Of a stretch of 64,000 nucleotides of DNA, positions 1 through 11,997 are shown in pieces (positions within the stretch are counted from its first letter, which is position 1; each line of letters starts with the position of its first letter). Source of the stretch: Phoronis australis (taxonomy: Eukaryota; Phoronida; Phoronidae); assembly GCA_002633005.1 (NCBI GenBank), contig NMRA01000047.1:645326-709325 (forward strand), written 5' to 3'. The translations under genes and the position numbers were made by a program. The notes beneath the pieces were generated by a model, which saw nothing but the letters and a program-made list of their open reading frames with translations, did not search any database and was not told where the DNA came from.

Positions 1-159
1 TTATCTCTTTTCAAGTAATAAATCGTTTCACTTAAAACTGTTTCTTTTACTAGAGAAAACTAGCAGCCTAACGCGCAAGTACATTCATATAGGATGTGAT
101 CCGCCACGTGAAGTATTTAGAAAACCTGTGGAAAAATTAAAGAAACTTAGGAATTCGAA

Positions 160-255
160 GCGTATGGGATTTGGTCTCTGTCGATACACGGAATAATGTC
201 CCGTGAGTTATTACTTCATGTACGCCACTCTCGGTACGTTTTGTGTATTTATAGA
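160..255 (+). repeat. Dispersed repeat, second copy inverted at ~20030-20115
   Basis: The segment with CGGAATAATGTC, TACGCCACT and TCGGTACGTTTTGTGTAT recurs on the opposite strand near 20030-20115 with a few substitutions. Its full extent and class are unknown. Confidence 0.5.
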
Positions 256-411
256 ATTAGTTCTAATGACTGTCTTGAATTCTACATTGGTCTCACGCAG
301 AAAACATTAGGTGATAGATTAGCAGAACACAGTACCTCTGCTTTCAGGCACTGTCAGTCCACAGGCACTGTCTTGGTTATATATGACGTTTTGCTCACGC
401 TTATTTGGTAG
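196..411 (+). pseudogene. GIY-YIG nuclease-like fragment
   Basis: A 71-codon open frame contains CIYRIS followed by FYIGLTQKTLGDRLAEH. This resembles the start of the GIY-YIG endonuclease fold (GIY, then YIG, T, R and EH), with the first Gly replaced by Cys. The later catalytic Glu is not visible and the frame stops soon after, so at best this is a fragment. In animal genomes such pieces usually come from Penelope-like or related retroelements, which is the inferred origin here. The first ~17 codons lie in a repeat also present inverted near 20030-20115, which supports a mobile-element source. A chance match cannot be excluded. Confidence 0.4.
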
Positions 412-481
412 GCAATTGGCCAATACCCATTTGGTACACCCTAGCAACATACCTATTCTTTTGAACCAAGCATACCATACC

Positions 482-504
482 AAATAAATAAATAAATAAA
501 TAAA
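482..504 (+). repeat. (AAAT)n microsatellite
   Basis: Five to six tandem AAAT/AATA units directly visible. No function inferred. Confidence 0.8.
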
Positions 505-2310
505 ACATTGATATACATTCTAAGAAATGAGAACATACAGTAGGAACAAACAAGTGAGATGCTGTACCAAATGAAATGAAAAACACATTTACTTGAATTT
601 CATAGGAAATTAATGTTCGTAGTAGAGATTTTAGTTAACTAATCTTGTGATGCGATTTGAATATTCTGTTAAGATATTTTTTCTGTATATTATTGTATCT
701 GAGGATATTCGATTAATATTGAACGTCGTTTTCATGCTGCACTGTAGCATCGTTTATATTTTCCACTTTTTACTTCTCATGTGGCCAAACAAATTCAAAG
801 AGTGAGACATTAGGCAAGTGCAATGTACCTTGCCATCCTTACAACGTGTTGGACTAGATCCTTGTAGAAGATCAACTTTTCGTGTTTTAACTTTATTTCA
901 CGAGTATTGGTAAATAATATTTGTAATATTCACTACTAAAATTCAATTAACAGAAAAGTATCTAGGCAAGAAGTAAATAATGCACAAATGAATTATTTTA
1001 AAAACAATTGTAAACAATAATAATATTTCCATGCATGTGTACACACAAACTTAGTTACGCAACTGCGAGTGGCTTTTCGGACGTTACTTAAACACACCTG
1101 TTAGTAGGGCCTAAATAATTGCAGAACAAATATCCAGAAACCAAATTCCACTTTTTTCAGTAAAATACAGTAAAAATATGATTTTAACTTCCAAAAATGT
1201 CTTTCCGAAAAAGTACTAGCATGTAATTTGTTGGGTTGTCAAAAGTAATTCAGACAGGAGCTGAAAACGTATCAGAGTTCAGGTTATTCCCGGCATCCAG
1301 CCAGAGCCAAAGGTCGGTTGGTATTCTGGAACCGTAACTCAAGAGTCTATCTTGATGAACAAAAATGACAAAATGAAAACGAAGCAATGAAATTTGGCTT
1401 CCTTTGAAACCTACAAAACTAGATCAAAACTCAGTGTAGCGAGCAACCCGAAATTCATAGTGTAAACTGTCGTGGCCTGTCTCCAGGGCTAGAGTACCAG
1501 ACATGCGCTGGCCGCTCACTTGGGTCCGTTCCACTGATCACCTGGAGCCATTTCTGGTGTTTTTTAATAATAGTCCACAATGTCTCCTCTGTGGGTCAAT
1601 AGGGAAAAGACACGTCATTATTACAAAAGTATTATTCTATATTGAATAATGAAACGATATGAAAGCCAGACAATTGACAAGGTACTGTAAGCACAAAGTT
1701 CCTAGTACGTAACTAAACTATGGTAACAAATAACAAGCGTCATTTTAGTCTACTTATGTCGGTGACTACTGAGTTTGAATTTCCTTTGCGCGTATTTAAA
1801 AAAATCGTGAAATTTGTGATTTTTTGTGGAAATTTCCTGACAGGGGAAAGTGAATAACTCTGTAGTAGAGGTTGCGAAGTGGTACCTTTGTCAGAAATTG
1901 TTTAAATGACATTTTTGACGAGCTTTCGCGTTCCATGCCTATTTTGATTATGGATCTCCTTACAAAAAATTGCATACAGACTGGTCACTGAGACAGGCAG
2001 TATACCGACTTTTTTACAACGACCTCGAACCATTAGTGGTCCAAGCACCGGCATCTTAGACGAGAATCTAAAATTCAGTTAGCAAAACGCTGAAATGTAA
2101 CAAAATAAATTTATTGGTAATGCTTTTCGTGCTTAAACGTATTGTGCGAAAATCAGGGTACGTCAATTGTTTGTCTGGGCATGAAAAATGTAAAACTGCA
2201 CTCCAATACAGCATCCTGTCTGTCGTCTTGGACACTTTTTGTGGTCGAAAATATAACTTACACTAGCGACGTAGCAGTGCGCAGAACGATGCAAGAATCA
2301 CAATTTAACT
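505..2310. other. No gene seen
   Basis: AT-rich sequence with stops in all frames. I see no long open frame, recognisable domain, RNA gene or clear repeat. It could be intergenic or intronic to a gene lying outside the window. Confidence 0.5.
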
Positions 2311-2910
2311 GAACCACTAGATGGGGTTCCGGCTGATAAGCGCTTGTCGCCAGACACTACTAACTAGAGAAACCAAACGACATGTCGCTAAATCTGTGAC
2401 ATTTCATGCACAGAGAAGTAGTCCCTCGTGTATGTGTTTAAATTTCAAGATTAAAACCCATAAACATGCGGAATATCATATTAGCTTGCAATTTGAGCAT
2501 CAAATCAGTGCACAAGTAATGTTTTGTGTATGTCAGTGCACACTTCAGTTTTCTAACCTGACCAGTATTGGAAATGGTTTTATGTTTAATTCAAAATACG
2601 ATTTGAAGTCGATGAATGAAAGCAGTAAAACATGTTGTGCAGTTTTCGTGAATTTAAAACAGCTGCCTCTTTCGTCACTGTATGTATGTAGTTTTTCACT
2701 TGCTCTCAATGCGTGGACCTCGACTGTGGAATCCTCGGGAAGCGCATCAGTTGGTTATTGTTGAATTCTGTTGGAAACAGCAATTGTATAATTCTTGCTC
2801 AGTAACATAAGAATGTGATAAAAAGTGAACATGCATGGTGAGTTAGAAGTTGCAACATTACATAGAAATTACCGTGACGAGAGCAACGAACGGTCACAAT
2901 TCGGTAGCAC

Positions 2911-3156
2911 GTGGGAAAATATCGCAGGGAAGATAGCATACCTTGTTGCTCTGCTACAGATGATTACGAAGTGTCTCTTTGGGACTACTTTGATTCTGTT
3001 TCAAACGCCCTAACCTGCCAAGGCTGCGGCGACTGTGGCGACGGTATAGGAAACGCCATCAAGTGTTCTGACGTCGTTGGAAAAACAGGCTGCGAAATGA
3101 CAGAATATGAGTTGAATGATACAGTTCATGGCCCGACAGTGATTCAGATTTTTTGA
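2911..3156 (+). other. Weak coding candidate, Cys-rich open frame
   Basis: An 81-codon frame reads ...DDYEVSLWDYFDSV...CQGCGDCGDG...KCSDVVGKTGC...; it is richer in Cys and Gly than chance frames nearby. A splice-acceptor-like string (TTGCTCTGCTACAG) ends at about 2959. I do not recognise the protein and find no convincing flanking exons. It may be an orphan exon, a repeat-derived fragment, or a chance frame. Confidence 0.15.
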
Positions 3157-3169
3157 CATTGCTCACAAT

Positions 3170-5040
3170 TGGGAAATTAGGATAGACCGGTAACAGCGGA
3201 GAGAGAACAGGAAAAACGACCTTTCGGTAGAGTTTTATCCAAGTGCAATACGATTTTGTTTTTATAACTCTCAATGAGCCAAACAAGGATTCTTTCCGGA
3301 GGGATTTCTGATAGAAAAGGCGCAACTTTATAGTTAATCTGACTGTGAAAATTTCTCACTCATTCGAAGGGTACGTTTCGTGTGAGTGTAGGCCTACATG
3401 TACCACCAGGGGTACATGCCAGGGATTGTGGGAACGGTTATTCTAACGAAGAAAACGATTGACTGGGCTAACAAAGCAACTTGAACAACGGGAAACCTTC
3501 AAACAAATCACCAAATTTCAACCCTTCTTGCCTAGTGAGCATGTTAATTTTATTTTTGCACCTGGATAACTTGACGTGAATTTTTGTCGTTTGGTACAGT
3601 TTGAATGAGAATGCATGCACATATGATCATGTTTATTTCTTATTTACGGGAAAGAAATACATCTCTCGCGGTTGTGCTAAGACTACTCCATGGGTGCCGG
3701 GATGCTGTCGTTAACTCTGCTGAAATCAAACTAAGCCCCCTGCTTAGGGCCAAAGATGGTCGCCTTTTTCTCAAGAATGTACTCACCTGTGATTGTTTTA
3801 AGTCAAAATTTGCACATTTTTGCAAACAGAAGTTCTGATTTAAAGTTATATTTCTGTGTAAAAATGGTGAGATAATGGTATCAATAAATAATTAACATAA
3901 TGAATTATTCACCTATGGATAAAGCATCTTTATGACTGTCATAAAACAGAATACACACTTTGCACATTCTGTACAACCACCGAACAGTCTGGTCGTCTCC
4001 TTTTTGCAAAATGATGAAATATCATAGAAGTAAAAGAAACATATCTGAAATGATCACACTTTTAAATGGTATGACACGGAAAATAAATAAACTCTTTCCT
4101 GGGCTTGTTAAGGAATTGAAAGCAACATTTCTCCGGCCACTGCCGACTTTTCCAGGCTTCAACGACAAATGGTGAGTACCTACTATGTCGATCTAGAGGC
4201 AAACGGAGGGTAATTTGAAAAATACGTGATCGATTGAATCTCAGTGCACTACTTCGTCAACGTATTACGTCACAATGTACAGGCATGGGACCGGGTATTC
4301 TTCACGGTTTCCTACCGTTTGCTTCGAGATGGGCACTCGCAACCAGGTAGAGTTCAGTAACGCTAGAACCTCGTTAAAATCTACTAGCCAAAATCACGTG
4401 TTCTCGTAAATACAGGGCAGTATCTCACGTAATCTCGCGAAGTTTTGTGTTTTAGCGATATCCTAGCATTACTGAACTCTACCGAGGTGTCGTTGAAGCT
4501 TGAAGAACAAAGCAGCCGATGAAACCTTGCTTTCCATTCTTTTAAGATTTTTAAGTTTTCTGCGGGTATCGCACCACTGGATGTGTGCTTATATCTCCAA
4601 CGGTACATTTGTAAGTAATATCTTCAAACAATTTTTGAAATAAGCGATTTTAAAAAATGAATTACTTAATTGATTTACTAGAACAGTTAGAGAAGAAGGG
4701 GAAGTATTGCTTTTGAACCTCTGAAGAAAATGTAGGCAGCACCGAACTAGTGGTGACGCTTCCTTGATTGAGCAAGGCTTTAACTTGAGTTTAGCGTCGA
4801 GGCTATTTCTACACAAGCTTAGAAATCGACCAATAGCCAAAGTATTTGAAGTGATATTACACATTCTCAATACTCAACGATTTATCGTGGCGTGGTGTAT
4901 TTTGTAGCAAAATGTTTGCGTCCGCAGAAAACCCCAGGATAGGCGTTTTAGACAAATGCTTTCAAGCCTAAGTGCAACGGATTTTATTTTTTTTTTTTTT
5001 AGATGCATTGGGCTAACCTGGAAGTCCTAGCAAAGTATTA
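3170..5040. other. No gene seen
   Basis: Only short frames without recognisable motifs. A T-run lies at 4985-5000, just before the repeat that hosts the TTAA element. Confidence 0.5.
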
Positions 5041-7000
5041 ACAAAATAGGATAACGCGAATTCAATCACGCAAATGAAGACCCGTCAATCGTGCTTAATG
5101 CGTCACCACGAGATCCCAGGCAAAACAACAAAAGACCGATAACTGTTGTATTGAATAGGGGTCTGAATATAACACCATCGCGTGAGTGTGTTATTCGCAG
5201 CTGCCTTTTGAACTGATCAAAAGGTGATTCTCGCGGTCAATACGCCTAATAGTTCGTTACATTTGACAATTAAAGGAGAATGCCACCCAAAAAACAACCT
5301 ATTCTGTATCAATTTAGATCGAGTAGCTCCACTCGATAACGGCAGGTTCGGTTGCGTTACCTGACACCTGACGGCAGGCGGAGGTGTTGAAATTATCCAA
5401 TGACGTAATTGGTTTCACACGCAGTCTGTTCAGCAGTTCACAACACGGATTAGTGGTGACAGCTTATCGCTTGAATTCATCTTTTAACACCAATTAATTG
5501 TCAAAAATCGATGTAAAACCGTTAAAAACACACCGAGTTCTTGTAAAAACGTGTTGTTTTATTTCGCTGTCACGGATTTACTGGTATTTGGACACATCGT
5601 AGCCTACAAAGTTCGGCAGGCCAATTTAGCAAGGTCCGTAGCAGGATTTTGGGGTCTGTTCGGAGATAAATTCGAAGTATTCTCCGTGAAATACAGACAG
5701 GAGAACCTAGATCTGTGTAGTTAATACTTTGTGACTTTTTTAGTTCTAAACACACAAAACGCTTGTTATCCCGGTCAGTGGCTCGGAACCCGATCAGGCC
5801 CGTCGCGAAAGCCGGGACTGGCACGAACATAAAGCAGCTTGAGTTGGAAACTAAACCTCCAGTCACAAAAAGACTATAATAGTGAGCCAAAGAAATAATG
5901 TGCACGTAATTATATATGTGAATTAGCCATGAAACTGAAAATCTACTTACTTGTCGGGGGCCGCGAAGTAGGGTTCCCCTTCCACAGACCGTCATTGCAA
6001 AGGTTGTACAATAACAATGTTTTGAATAATGTATTTATATTTCTAAATAAAGATTCCCCTAACATGTGACCATAGCATATAAAATCGAGTAATTCCTTCA
6101 CAACAGCTTTCTGTCAGCGAACACTGAATTAGCATGCGCTCACACGGCCTCGGTGCCCGGACAATTAACTTTGCTGCCGGCATCAAAAGCCGGTAACGCA
6201 GTGGTTTATTCATTGCTGGCTTTTTAAAACATTTGCACTTATACGAGCACTCCAAGGCAATACTAATACTGTATCTAATGAGACAGACTTTGATTCGAGG
6301 TTTCATATAAGCATTGGTTATGAGAATAATTCATTTCGAAACAAAACGCAGAATAGTAAACGTCTACACGGCAACTCGCCCGGCGCCAATCCTGACTTAG
6401 TCAAGAGCTCATCCGACGAAGACTACACGGATCGTTACTATAGGTTTCACAGGCTACCGGTTCGAACCGGAATACGAAATACTAGAGAGGCGCCGTGAAC
6501 ATGCACAGGCAACGAAGCGTATGGATAGTTCTTTGGTAAACCGGAATTCGTCAGAGAAATCCCTGTCGACGAAATACCGGCCACAGACACGGAGATGTTT
6601 CACGGCCTCACTTGCTATTAACAGCGTACCTTTCATTCTTCACTACCGCGAGCCACTTCCTAAGCATTTCAGGCTCTCTAAGAAGTCCAAAAAGCCATTA
6701 ATACCCGCTTTCTTGGCAGCTTCATAGTTCGGACAAGCGGAAACCGATGCACCGCAACGTAGCGACATTCACTGTGCAGACGAACCACTGACGTCGCAGC
6801 GTCGCTTCTCACCTTCCTCACAGGTTAACGCGACACCCCTCGGCAAGGTGAGGTCGACCGTATAAGAGGCGATGTGGATATAGACGGATTAAGACGGTAA
6901 AAAAGACTAACTAAATCGGGTGGCATTCTCCTTTAATGGCACTAGTGGGCTACTGTAGGAAACAAATTTACTGGTGTTACCGTTTAATATGGCTTTCAAG
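5041..7000 (+). repeat. Older dispersed repeat interrupted by TTAA element
   Basis: The parts 5041-5269 and 6937-~7000 together match the inverted copy at about 12035-12380. Shared strings include GGGGTCTGAATA, AAAGGTGATTCTCGCGG, AGTTCGTTACATTTG, TGGCACTAGTGGG and GTGTTACCGTT. The copy at 12.1 kb is continuous, whereas here 1.66 kb is inserted between ACATTTGACAA and TGGCACTAG. Class unknown; no coding capacity seen. Confidence 0.75.
5270..6936 (+). mobile_element. TTAA-flanked non-autonomous DNA transposon (piggyBac-like)
   Basis: The element is bounded by perfect 19-bp inverted ends including the target duplication: TTAAAGGAGAATGCCACCC at 5270-5288 and its reverse complement at 6918-6936. 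TTAA target duplications are the hallmark of piggyBac-type transposases. No transposase-like frame exists inside (the longest, a 141-codon minus-strand frame at 5570-5995, has no recognisable motif), so it must have been mobilised in trans. The insertion is confirmed by the uninterrupted paralogous site near 12115-12121. A related left-end sequence occurs in reverse near 17974-18019. Confidence 0.8.
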
Positions 7001-9410
7001 GTTTGTAAACTAGTATGTGCGGAAGTAAATGAAACTTTGAAATGTTTTTCAAAAACATAAAACATCAGGCACACAAAGCATCAACCAGACATTCTTCCGA
7101 CAGTAACAAAAATGTCAGCATCTCAGTCGGACTACTTGTAGACAATTATTTTTAATGAAGAAAACAATTAGAAAAATACAGTGGATGTTCATATACTGAC
7201 ACAATCAAAATAAGGGACACGTTTGCCCCAAGAATCAAGCAGATGGTAATCAATAGAACGCTATTCATGAAGAGAAATTATTCATGCAACAGTGAGGGTT
7301 CAAACTATCGGGCGTGCCATTGTGTGGGGGTTGTAAATATTTGCACGTGGCAGTCTTAACGGAGGGATCTCAAGGCCCTCATTGCACTAGTAGCCGCAAA
7401 CAATAAATTTTATATTTTTAAGACACCAGTTCAATATCCAAACCAATGGAATGCAACACGAATAAGTTCAGCTCTTCTAAACAAATTTTGGAACACAGCC
7501 CACGAACCTCGTAGAACTGAGGAATATCAATGAGCTCCCCTCGGGATGCGCTTCAGGCATATGTGCACATGCTTTCACCAATCGCAACAGAGACCTCAGC
7601 ACTGATTTCAAAAATGCATGTCTACAACAACCAGCAGAAACTCATTACAAAAAGGTGCGTTGCATTTGTTTTAGGTTTCAAACTGTACATTATGACTAAA
7701 TAGCTTTCTCATCATCCTGTTGTTAAGTCCTGTCGAGTCATTGGGTTGTCCAAAAATGTGCGATAAATTGATTAGTGTTTTACATAGCGGGGGTTTCGAG
7801 CTCCACAAAAGGACTTGTGTGGCGTGATGACTAATGACTTAAGCTATTATTGGCACACTTACATGTAGTATAGATGAGATTTTTCCTACTCCGATTGGAC
7901 CGATATGTCAGTATTTGACTGTGCAATAGACCTTATTTCACCATGGGAAATCATCAGATCGTGTTTGGCAGGTTTACAAGTGGGGTTTAGGTTCCTAATG
8001 CAGTCCTTAAAGTGTTACACTGAATGTATGATCAAGTCTGTAGGCACCGACGGCCGGATTTGAATGGACTAATAAGTTAGTTTTAATCAACATGCATGAA
8101 TATTTCTTTGCTTTTGCTTCTGCAAAAATTGTAAGATAACCAACCTATATGTGCCAATCAAAAACAAATTTTTAAGAAGTTTGTACGTGTTTCACTGGAT
8201 TTCGACGCAGGCTGGCACTCTGAAATAAGTGGTCAACGGAACAAATTACTTGCCATTTTGAAGCAGAAGACAAGCATATGCTGATAAAGATGGGGCAAAA
8301 CTATATTATGTGCCCCCAGGGCTTAGCCTACTCAGCTATATTTTACTAGAATGTGTAGTCGAGGAATTAAGATGATACCAAACCCTTAACATGAATAAAA
8401 TTGATACATTTGTTGAAGTTTTCAGTGAAAAATCTACTTACAAGTTTTGTCCGAATCATAATCGTTTTGTTTGAATTGCTTACCTATGGAATCTTTTGGG
8501 TTGTAGTTTTTTTCAACATAATAGACCAAAAAACAAAAAATACAAATTTCGTAGAATTCCTAATCCATGAAATAAAAATTTGAAGACACACCGGGAAAAT
8601 AACATTAACGTTGGGTATTTTCAGTTACTTTTCAGTCTGTACCATACACCTAAAGTTTTTGAGACCAAAGTCATGACATTAAAAGCATCCACCTTAACAA
8701 TTGGTGTTATTTATTAAGTCAGGCAGTTTGAAATCCTCTTTAGCTGCTGATATATTTTTCTACAAATGATCCGATCGTGATTTTGTGAAACACAAAATAT
8801 CGGTATCTTATTTTGACTTTTAGCCGTTTTATTAGCCAAACTTGAGCACAACAACTTTAAGCAATATCTGCAGTTGCCAGATTTCTCAAGTGATTAGTCG
8901 CCGGTATAGCACGCTGACTATTTACAGGCCTCTAGTGATTATTGTATTTATTGACACCATGCGGGTGACCCCCAGTGTATTACATGGGAGGTCCACCATA
9001 GGGAGCTGGGGCTATAGAACTCCACTTTTTTCATTGCTGCGCCGCCCATGGTATCATTTATTTTACCAAGGGACTGATCCCATCCGGCGTCAACTACTCT
9101 CATGTCTCGTAAACCTAGATGGCGCTTCAATCAATCCGGATGTTGAAACTGCGCCCCCTGGTTCAAAATGTCCGTCGCTGTTCGGGGTAGGAAAGCCAAG
9201 TCTGGTAAATTTTAGATAAAATTTGTACTGGTGTCACGTATTCTGTTAGTGAACGTTATCAACCTGACATGATTATAGCATTTTTGGCTACTGTTCATCT
9301 TTCTGTACAATTTTTGAACATTTTTAAGATTTCAGCGACCTATGGCGATATCGGACGCTTCGGGCTTCGGCACATTTTGCATTGGAAATCATAGTAATCA
9401 TACCATACGG
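7001..9410. other. No gene seen
   Basis: AT-rich DNA with short frames only, including 60 codons at 8401-8583 and 125 codons at 8842-9219, neither with recognisable motifs. The missing first exon of EMC6 could lie anywhere upstream of 11834, but none is convincing here. Confidence 0.45.
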
Positions 9411-9420
9411 TCTGCGCAGT

Positions 9421-9700
9421 ACGTAGGCAATGACCATCGCCTCTGTTGGCCCGAACCAGAGGCGATGCAGAGGCTATAGGCGCTCTGTACGCCGGAAGCT
9501 TTTCGGCGAATTATGCCTCGCACCGACAAAACCATCAAAGTCACGTTGTTTTAAATACCTTTTGCGCATAGAGGAACACCCTAGGAGGTTGTCGATGTGT
9601 TTAAGTCCTTCCAACTCAAACAAATACTCCCGTTATGAAACTTTTTCTTCGATCAGTCCCTATTTCAGTTCCAAAAATCGTGAAATCAAAATTTTCATTT
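9421..9700 (+). repeat. Foldback-family repeat, copy 1
   Basis: Starts GTAGGCAATGACC and carries a perfect 11-bp hairpin (CATCGCCTCTG / CAGAGGCGATG around an 11-nt loop), then a body shared by four copies in the window (here, 10044-10370 minus, 10371-10686 plus, 60383-60632 minus). All four copies keep a similar open frame (LFGELCLAPTK, RIEEH, SNSNKYS). That could reflect recent spread rather than coding. Class unknown. Confidence 0.75.
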
Positions 9701-10043
9701 TTTTAACCAGGCCGAAGGTCAGAAGTTGCGATCCTACCGGCGAACTTTGAAAGCTGAAGTTCCCGCCCTTTGCGTACGTGTTGCCGGGAACCAGCCGTGC
9801 ACTTGCCGTGTTGTTAAACATTAAAATGTCAAATATGTACACAAAGACTATTAAATGTCATGTCAACAGCATTTATTTTTATCAAATACAAACAATAATT
9901 CATTGAAATACAAACACTTTCAAGTAATGCCAATTAAAGACAAGTATAAGTGGTGGCATTTTGGAAACGAACATTTGACTGACAAGACCGCAGTGGCTCA
10001 CCTTTGGCCTATTTAAAAATTATTGACGTTATGAAGTCACATC

Positions 10044-10370
10044 ACCTAGCGAGCGCGGTAAAAATTGGAGCGTGCGCAGTACAAAAATTTTGATTTCACG
10101 ATTTTGGGAACTGAAATAGGGACTGCTCGAAGAAAAAGTTTCATAATGGGAGTATTTGTTCGAGTTGGAAGGAATTAAACACATCGACAACCTCCTAAGG
10201 TGTTCCTCTATGCGCAAAAGGTATTCATAACAACGTGACTTTGATGGTTTAGTCGGTGCGAGGCATAATTCGCCGAAAAGCTTCCGGCGTACAGAGCGCC
10301 TATAGCCTCTGCATCGCCTCTGGTTCAGGCCAACAGAGGCGATGGTCATTGCCTACGCAGTACGTAGCCT
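10044..10370 (-). repeat. Foldback-family repeat, copy 2
   Basis: Inverted relative to copies 1 and 3 and abutting copy 3 head to head. It retains the CATCGCC hairpin and the open frame with LFGELCLAPTK. Its far end reads CTCCAATTTTTACCGCGCTCGC, matching the end of copy 3, which defines one boundary of the unit. Confidence 0.75.
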
Positions 10371-10686
10371 CGTAGGCAATGACCATCGCCTCTGTTGGCC
10401 CGACCAGAGGCAATGCAGCTCCTATAGGTGCTCCATACACGGGAAGCTTTTCCGCGAATTATGCCTTGCACCGACTAAAACATCAAAGTCACGTTGTTAT
10501 AAATACCTTTTGCCTTTGCGCATAGAGGAACACCTTCTTAGGAGGTTGTCGATGTGTTTAATTCCTTCCTACTTGAACATATACTCCCGTTATCAAACTT
10601 TTTCTTCGAGCAGTCCCTATTTCAGTTTCCAAAATTATGAACTCACCATTTTTATACTGCGCCCGCTCCAATTTTTATCGCACTCG
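10371..10686 (+). repeat. Foldback-family repeat, copy 3
   Basis: Head to head with copy 2. The central arms (10328-10357 and 10371-10400) are perfectly complementary over 30 bp around a 13-nt loop. Ends CTCCAATTTTTATCGCACTCGC and passes directly into a diverged copy of the 0.4-kb repeat found at 16.9-17.97 kb. Confidence 0.75.
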
Positions 10687-10689
10687 CAA

Positions 10690-11185
10690 CGGAGGAAGAT
10701 GATTTTCAGATGGACTACTAGTGTGCCCGCTTGTGGCAATTTTAGTTTTCCGTTTACTTCAGTCTTTATCTTCAAGGGTCCTCAACAGATTTTCCTAAAA
10801 TTTTGAATACGGGCATCTATTGGTGAGATGACGCTATTCTCCCTTTTGCGAATGGAATCAAGGTATTTTGTGCCATCTAGATGCCAGTTTTGCTGTTTTC
10901 GAATCTGTTTTTTGGCATCTACCATATATCAACCAAATCATTCTAAGGATGGTTTTGAAAATTGGCGTATATGGTCTCAGTATGAAGAGGACGGTTGACG
11001 ATGACAACTTCGACAACTGTGGTGCCTCCTGGTGGTTGTTTTGTTTTGTGCCCATAGCTGTATCTCCTAATCCCACTGCAGGATCTTTTATTAAATTTAA
11101 TTATTACGTGTATCTATATGAAGCTAACAACAGACAATGGAGACTTTCAAGCGGATCCAACGAACAATGTGCCCCCCTACTCTCA
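10690..11185 (+). repeat. Diverged copy of the ~0.4-kb tandem repeat
   Basis: Shares ordered strings with 16.9-17.97 kb: ACTAGTGTGCCC, GTGGCAATTTTAG, GGTGAGATGACGCTAT, ATATCAACCAAATC, GAGGACGGTTGACGATGA, TGTATCTCCTAA. It is clearly older than the tandem copies. A 121-codon frame overlapping it (10868-11233) is a repeat frame, not a gene. Confidence 0.7.
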
Positions 11186-11833
11186 ATTTCATTTTATTCT
11201 GTTTTCCTTATTTGTTTTTCTGACGTTCCGTGACGGATTTCTATGAAATTTGGTGTATAGCTTTCTACTAAAAAAGCATTGACAGGTTCCCGTTTTCGGA
11301 TGGATTGTACGTTTTTGTGCCATATAGTGACCATTTTTATGACACAAATAAACAACCCTAAAAGCACACCATTTGCGATGCATTCATGCAATGCTCCGCG
11401 TTGCTCCTGTTATTCTTCTCATGAATAAAATCTTAAGTTGCATCAAACAAAGATGGAAAGATATTGATGAAAAAAATGTAAAAGCATTTTATTTGAGATT
11501 TAATCCTGAACATTGATTGTGTTATTGATTCTTTTGTTTTGCTCAATGTACCTTTCTTTTTTGTTAAATGTTACTGAAAGATATTACCCAATTAATGGTA
11601 AACTGTGGTTTTATAGATATTTGTTTAAATGTGCAGGCTTGACATTACCTTAAAATTAAGCTTTTCTAAATGCTTAGTTTAGCTTAAAGTTTGTTTCAAT
11701 CAAACACTATTTATGAAAGATTGGGACTTCACTGCCATTCTCATCATGACCATAATTGAAGGTATTTAGGTGTACTATTAATTATTGAGAGTTTGCCTTC
11801 CTCTACACGTCAAATTTTTTTCTATTCTTCCAG

Positions 11834-11997
11834 TGGCAAGTGTGCCCCTGAGTGAACAGGCTGTCCGTTACAATGCCAGTGTGCTGGATTACTGCCGAAC
11901 CTCTATGTCAGCACTGTCGGGGGCAACAGCAGGCATTATTGGAATCACCAGTCTGAATGGGTTCATATTTTACTTTGTCACGTCACTGTTGTTATCG
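11834..11997 (+). CDS. EMC6: EMC6 exon with first membrane hairpin
   Basis: Follows the acceptor TTCTATTCTTCCAG and ends at the donor TCG|GTGAGT, phase 0. Encodes [15 protein letters not shown], then [47 protein letters not shown] and ALSGATAG are the strongest family signatures. Confidence 0.93.

Noticed and set aside
2321-2764. 147-codon plus frame
   Set aside because: Longest frame in the first 5 kb but no motif, biased composition or splice partners; consistent with chance.
9430-10806. Three related frames of 106-154 codons as a gene family
   Set aside because: They coincide with copies of a dispersed inverted repeat and no known domain is visible; annotated as repeats, with the conserved frame kept as an observation.
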